Shown: in pieces, positions 59,114-64,000 of the stretch
Layout of the letters: each line of letters opens with the position of its first letter
Numbering within the stretch: position 1 is the stretch's first letter
Source: Craterostigma plantagineum
Taxonomy: Eukaryota > Streptophyta > Magnoliopsida > Lamiales > Linderniaceae
Assembly: GCA_027422505.1 (NCBI GenBank)
Contig: JAPQWV010000050.1
Location: forward strand, 4,340,001 to 4,404,000
DNA length: 64,000 bases
Direction of reading: 5' to 3'
Notes under the pieces: model-generated
The model's database searches: none
What the model was told of the DNA's origin: nothing
The model's input: only the letters and a program-made list of their open reading frames with translations
Position numbers and translations under genes: made by a program

Positions 59114-59372
59114 ACGTTGACCACGTTTCCTAAAGGTGATACTTAAAGGAAGTGTATCACTTTTTAATCTTATATATTATATATCTCCAACACGTTCCCC
59201 CACGTCTAGACTGATTTTTTTATTATCTAGACTTAGACGTATAGTTCTCTTAAATGAGTGGTCGTGATGTTTCGTACCCATGACCTATGTTCCCTAAGCT
59301 CTGATACCATGTCGAGTGATCACTTTTCCTAAAAGGTTAACCTTAATCTTACATATTATTATACTTCCAACA
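59114..59372 (-). mobile_element. TRIM-like miniature LTR retrotransposon
   Basis: On the minus strand a short terminal repeat (59372-59310, TGTTGGAAGTATAATAATAT ... CACTCGACA) is followed directly by the primer site TGGTATCAGAGC (59309-59298). A second related terminal repeat starts TGTTGGAGATATATAAT at 59192, preceded by a purine-rich GTGGGGGAACG. Both repeats share TAAGATTAA and TTTAGGAAA. The internal part is about 120 bp and non-coding. The repeats have diverged, so it is old. The left edge (59114) is approximate. Confidence 0.6.
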
Positions 59373-59495
59373 ATAAATACATACAATTTAAAGAATTAAG
59401 CATTTTCTCCGCCTAAAATATAAATAGCAATCAACATAATACAAAAGACATCAAATATTATTCTTCAATAGTCTCTCATAGCTCTTTTCCTCCCC

Positions 59496-59505
59496 TATAT
59501 ATAAA
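59496..59505 (+). promoter_or_regulatory. TATA box of the RADIALIS-like gene
   Basis: TATATATAAA lies about 145 bp before the start codon, followed by a CT-rich leader. Confidence 0.6.
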
Positions 59506-59648
59506 CAACTCTCCTCTCAATCAAATTACTACCCACCAACACAATCCACTTCATCTTACCTTCAAAATATTCTTCCTTACAACATCTAAATAAAAGCTCT
59601 CTATCAACAACAACAATAATAATAATAGTAATAATAAATACGATAAGA

Positions 59649-60087
59649 ATGTCGTCGGGCTATCGCGGGTCGACGTCTGTGTGGACGGCTAAGCAGAACA
59701 AGCAGTTCGAGGAGGCACTGGCTAAGTACGATAGGGACACGCCCGACCGTTGGGCTAACATTTCCCGAGCCGTGGGCGGGAATAAATCTCCCGAGGATGT
59801 GAGGAGACACTACGACGCACTGGTCGAAGACATAATGCAGATCGAAAACGACCAAGTCCCAATTCCAAACTATCGAACCATTCCCTATTCGTCGAACCAA
59901 AGGAGGTAATGTAATCATATTAAACACAGATAAAAAAAATTACGTTCTTTTTTTCTATGATGACGTCATTGTTCTTCAATTTTATTTGCATGCATGTATT
60001 TTTGTTTTTGTTTTTTTTTAAGCTTACCGTATTTATATATAATTGAAATGTTTCGACAGGATTTTGAAGAATCTGAAGCTGAGCTGA
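59649..60087 (+). CDS. RADIALIS-like single-repeat MYB (SANT) protein
   Basis: Exon 1 is 59649-59905 and exon 2 is 60060-60087, for 94 residues, the usual size. The MYB/SANT domain is at about residues 9-60: [31 protein letters not shown] and [15 protein letters not shown]. Exon 2 adds only ILKNLKLS, typical of this family, and joins in phase (NQRR to ILKN). RADIALIS-type proteins are small nuclear/cytosolic MYBs that compete with DIVARICATA for DRIF partners, affecting petal symmetry and cell expansion. The exact member cannot be told from sequence alone. Confidence 0.94.
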
Positions 60088-61353
60088 TTTGATTGTATTA
60101 TTATTATTATTCGATTACCACCAATCATGAAAGATGGTTCTGTCCAAGGAATTTTAATTTACTGTTCATCAGTCAAACTCTCGTTGTCGTATCGGTTAGA
60201 ATGAGAATAATAAATAAATGTGTGTATGTAACGTTGGCTACGTGTAAGGGGTCAATCGAGCAATTTGTATAAGATAAATAATTACTGTTATGTTTATTAT
60301 TAAATTATATACGGTGTGGTCATATATAGTTTGTTAGCCACTCAGTAGCCTTCTTTTTCTGTACGTCGCGTGAAAGGAAAAATGATTCGAGCTTCCAAAG
60401 AATGTTATCTACCGACTACACAAAAAACAATCAAGAAGTAAATCCCTATATCAAGAAATGATTGATAATTAATATGGAGACTCTATTATTATACTATTCT
60501 AATCGATTTGTCACGATACAATAAACTTCAACATATGAAGTGAAATTTTGCCCAATGTCTTTGTTTTTCTCGTCCACGTTTGTCGTAGTCTCCAATTTCT
60601 GAATAACTTCAATATGAATCGAATCTTAATTATCGAATATGAGACGACCTCAATTTTCAAGGGAATTAATGTTGCTTTGCATGTACTGTCCTAAGATTGG
60701 TAAATTTTGTGATAAATTTTGGCCCCATTAAAAGGTAAAACTTAGTCGTTGGAGAATAATATCAATTTGACCCTCAAACTTCTATCTTTGTCCAATTTCA
60801 TCCCTTCAATATTTAGGAATCAAATGTAGTTTCCTTCATTGATGGGAAATAAAATTCCCTTATATCCCAAATCCCCATTAATTCATGTGAGTTACCATTC
60901 TTAAATCAAACTTTAATATATAGAATAGTCCATTCAGCTTCAAACTTAACAACTTATTTAGCTAATCAATGATAGAATTATCGGAATTGCCACACCCTAA
61001 TACATACTTGGATGGAAATCGCCACTAAAAGCCTATATATTGGAGGTCACAACCAATATTTAATTTACTACTCTCAATAATTAATTGAAGTCAAACCCAC
61101 CTGAAGATCTATCACTACTTAAAAAGTACAAGAACTCATCATCATAGAAATCTTAAACCAACATTAAATATTTAATCGAAAGAGAAGCTTGCAATTAGAA
61201 TAATCAAACACACAAAGCTCCTCCGCTGAGCTAGTTTTCTTACCAATTAAACATAATTAACTGAAAAAAAAAAGACAGACATTAAGAAACGGAAACTACT
61301 ACTTAAATTAACTACTACCCCTATAAATAGCTTATGATTATTAGCTACCTTAA
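60088..61353. other. Intergenic, AT-rich
   Basis: Spacer between two convergent genes, holding their 3' flanks. No further gene seen. Confidence 0.5.
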
Positions 61354-62295
61354 TTAAAACCCTTGATGATGCTGATGCTGATGATTATCGCTATTATCAC
61401 CATTGTTATTATTATTTCCTCCCCTCTGAATATCATTAACGCCTCCGTCATTAGCACCGCCGCCGCTGCTAATCTTCTTGGCCGCCGCCGCCGACGAGGC
61501 GGACGTTGTCTTGTTGTTGTGCATCCAAACCTTAAAAACTTGTCTTTTGACGCCGACTTCGCTGCAAAACCTCTGTACCTGAGAATCGTCTTCTCTAGGT
61601 ATCCTCCAGCCAAGCCTTTCGGCGAACTCAAGCATCCTCTCCTTCTGCTCCGCCGTGAACTTCGTACGGAACCTCTTCTTCCCGGAGGAAGGCGGTGGCG
61701 GAGCCGTGGAGTGGAAGTTGTGGTGGTGGTGGTGGGTCGTCGTCATCATGTGTTCGTCTCCGCTGGAAGAGTCCGGCGTGCCGATGCTGGTGGAGCCGCC
61801 GGCGCAGCCGGCGTAGGCGATCTTGACAGGGTGGACGAGCGGGCCTCCGCCGTAGGCGGGGCGGTGGTGAATGGGGGGAGGGGTGGTGGAGATGGGGTGG
61901 TGGTGGTGAGGGTGCTCCCTGCGGTGGAAGTTGCGGTGGCAGGTGCAGGCGGCGCATTTGAGGGACTCTAGGGTTCCGTCGGGGCCGGAGGGCATGAACT
62001 CGCCGCAGCCGTCGGTGACGTGGCCGCCCATGGAGGCGGCGTGGTTCTTGAGGCACTCGCGGTACGTTGTAATTGGGTGGTTGTTGCTGTTGTTGGTGGG
62101 AGACGGCAACGCCGCCGCCATCACGGCGGCGTTGGGGTCGGGCACGGCGGGCACGATGAGCTGATGGGCGTTCTGCTGCTGCATGATTCTTGGTTCTTTG
62201 CCGTCGATGACGTCGTCGTCGTTTTCTTGGCGGCGGTTGTTGTGATGGTGGTGGCCGCGGTTGTGATCAGCGCCGCCGCCGCCGGTTAGTGACAT
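61354..62295 (-). CDS. Zinc-finger homeodomain (ZHD) transcription factor
   Basis: A single-exon reading frame of 313 residues, normal for plant ZHDs, which mostly lack coding introns. The ZF-HD dimerisation zinc finger spans about 77-126 ([38 protein letters not shown]). The homeodomain lies at about 207-264 ([23 protein letters not shown] ... [10 protein letters not shown]). His-rich runs at 14-19, 129-134 and 188-193, and an Asn/His-rich tail, are low-complexity. ZHDs bind as homo- or heterodimers to ATTA-type sites and act in flower and shoot development; MIF proteins can inhibit them. The start MSLTGGGG is preferred as the first Met in the frame. Confidence 0.94.
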   Translation of the reverse strand: MSLTGGGGADHNRGHHHHNNRRQENDDDVIDGKEPRIMQQQNAHQLIVPAVPDPNAAVMAAALPSPTNNSNNHPITTYRECLKNHAASMGGHVTDGCGEFMPSGPDGTLESLKCAACTCHRNFHRREHPHHHHPISTTPPPIHHRPAYGGGPLVHPVKIAYAGCAGGSTSIGTPDSSSGDEHMMTTTHHHHHNFHSTAPPPPSSGKKRFRTKFTAEQKERMLEFAERLGWRIPREDDSQVQRFCSEVGVKRQVFKVWMHNNKTTSASSAAAAKKISSGGGANDGGVNDIQRGGNNNNNGDNSDNHQHQHHQGF

Positions 62296-64000
62296 AATAT
62301 CTCGGCCGTTCTTCTCTTCCTTTATATTAATTATTACAAGAAAGAAGAAAAACGTTACACAAAATTAAGATCAACAAGCACAGTAAATTCACTGTAATAA
62401 ACCCTAAAAATGGCCAAAATGTGAAATCTTGGAAGAAACCTAACCTTGAATTCTGTAAATTCATGCGGAAGATAGAAAAGGTTGAGCACTTTTAGCAAGA
62501 ACTTCAATTACCCTAAAAACCCTAATAAAAACTCTTAGTTACTTGGACTTAAACACAAGCTTTCTGATACCAAGAATTCCCAGGAAGAAAGAGATGGGCT
62601 GCAAGAGGGAATTGAATTAGAGCTGAAAGAGAGTTCTTCTTTGAGTGTGTGTTTGTGCGTGTTTTTTTCAGTGACATGTGAGGTTGTAAATGTGTTGCAG
62701 AGGTTCCAACAGCCAACTAAGAATCCAACAAGAGACAGCTTGGTTCCTTACGAAGAAGCTAATAGTGAGAGAGAGATAGATAGAGAGAGATGAGAGAGAT
62801 TTGAGTGGGAAACAACCAACTCTTTGTTATTGCAAAGATTCTAACGTAACAATACAACTAAAACAACAAAGAGAGGAAAAGAGAGAAAATGGAAAAATGG
62901 GAAATAAAAATCTCTGAACACAAAAAACAACCGACAATGTCATGTTCGTCCTCTCCCACGCCCTGCCACTTGGTCCCATCCAGCCTTCATTATTGCTCAA
63001 CGTTTCTCTTCTTAACTTTCTTTTTCTTTTTTAATTTTTTTTGTAAATTTAACTTCCTCTTGCAAAATTCTCCCCATGTACTCACTAACCTTTTCATATT
63101 TTGCATCTTTTCTTTAAGTAGTAAATAGGGTTTGGTTAAAAAAAGGAGATACAAAGCGTGTAAAAAGTTGAGATTTTTTTATATTGATACGAGTGTGGAG
63201 AATGTATTATGCTATACCATCTAATATTAATTGCGTGACGTATATGTTTCTTGGTAATTTTATTACACATAGAATAGTACACTTGAAAACTTCAATTGTT
63301 TTTATGTTCGTTGAGATAATAAATGAGGTTGGAATGTGATTCTGCGCCTGAGATTTGACAACGTTCTCAGGCTTTATTGCCTTTTTTTTTTCTACATGTA
63401 CATTTATTATCCACCTTGACTTCGATTCAAAATACATCTCTTTTTCTTCCTAAAAGCGTAGGTTTTATATCATCACTACCACTACACGACATATTAGGGC
63501 TAAGACAATAGAGTTAAAAAGAATCAACGATAACCATAATTCTAGGGTTTGGATAGATGGGGAATTAAATTGAGGTTGGTGGGGCCTAAGCTAGAAATGA
63601 TATGAAGATGAGATCATGTTAATTTTTTATTTATATTTTAAAAATTTAAATGGAGAGGGAGAGGGACAGAGGAGAGGATTAAATGCTTTGCTGCTTTGCT
63701 TTGAATTTAATTTTTGATGATTCTTTTTGAGTGTGTATGTATATGAATGCGTGGTTGTTTGATTTTGTGTGTGTCAGACACTCTCATTGAGTTATCGTTT
63801 TCAAGTACAGATAATACTATAATTACAGTATACATACATACACATACATATACATACATATATAGTATATATACATCAATGTACATATATATCGTTGGAT
63901 CAGAAAAAGATGGGCCAACAATAAATAACGTGTAGTTTGTGGTCATATGTGTGTATGAGCTCTATGCAGAGCAGAGAGAGCAGAAGACGGGCGGGCCCCA
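62296..64000. other. ZHD upstream region and window end
   Basis: Presumed 5' leader and promoter of the ZHD gene, with a GA-rich stretch near 62766-62805. Short CA/TA repeats lie near 63825-63890. No other gene recognised. Confidence 0.5.

Noticed and set aside
61363..61971. Long plus-strand open frame opposite the ZHD gene
   Set aside because: Antisense shadow of a GC-rich His/Pro-coding exon; the minus strand has clear ZF-HD and homeodomain motifs.

Overview
This is a plant nuclear window. The coding genes have GT-AG introns and plant-specific products: galacturonosyltransferase GAUT1, mitochondrial gamma carbonic anhydrase, a RADIALIS-like MYB and a zinc-finger homeodomain protein. The intergenic space is AT-rich and full of LTR retrotransposons, MITEs and hAT/MULE elements. 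A eudicot is clear; an asterid (perhaps Lamiales) is only my impression. No tRNA, rRNA or CRISPR array was seen. All coordinates and splice sites come from reading the sequence; no search was run.

Layout. 600-5718: a young but broken Ty1/copia element. 7721-8087: a foldback MITE. 8637-11676: a bHLH110-like transcription factor. 12494-16207: GAUT1, convergent with a BCS1-like AAA-ATPase (16427-18568, minus). 19057-19752: a hAT-type MITE. 20061-21653: 20S proteasome alpha-6 (PAF1) with a one-base frameshift. 22571-25316 (minus) and 25903-26758 (plus): a divergent pair, gamma carbonic anhydrase and RER1, sharing a 586-bp promoter. 27350-27565: a small membrane-protein gene. 28337-34318: a hAT MITE, then an inverted copy of the gammaCA/RER1 promoter plus gammaCA exon 1, split by a 2-kb MULE-like element, then methionyl-tRNA formyltransferase (MTF). 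34915-35330: a C2-domain pseudogene. 35924-38497: a deleted copia-like LTR element. 40365-49595: a 9.2-kb Ty3/gypsy Tekay-like element on the minus strand with 2.2-kb LTRs. 52622-54745: a decayed copia body fused to a duplicated piece of the RER1 3' region (54746-58068), which holds nested hAT elements, a foldback MITE and an intact copy of the small membrane-protein gene. 59114-59372: a TRIM-like element. 59649-60087: a RADIALIS-like gene. 61354-62295 (minus): a ZHD gene.

Most notable: MTF appears to have lost its own 5' end and acquired the promoter and mitochondrial-protein N-terminal exon of the neighbouring gammaCA gene through an inverted duplication. The copied exon is open, keeps its GT donor, and joins in phase to an exon partly made of former gammaCA intron sequence. 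This would be a natural exon-shuffling capture of an organelle presequence. A second copy event carried the RER1 3' half about 28 kb away; afterwards RER1 stayed intact in one copy and the small membrane gene stayed longer in the other.
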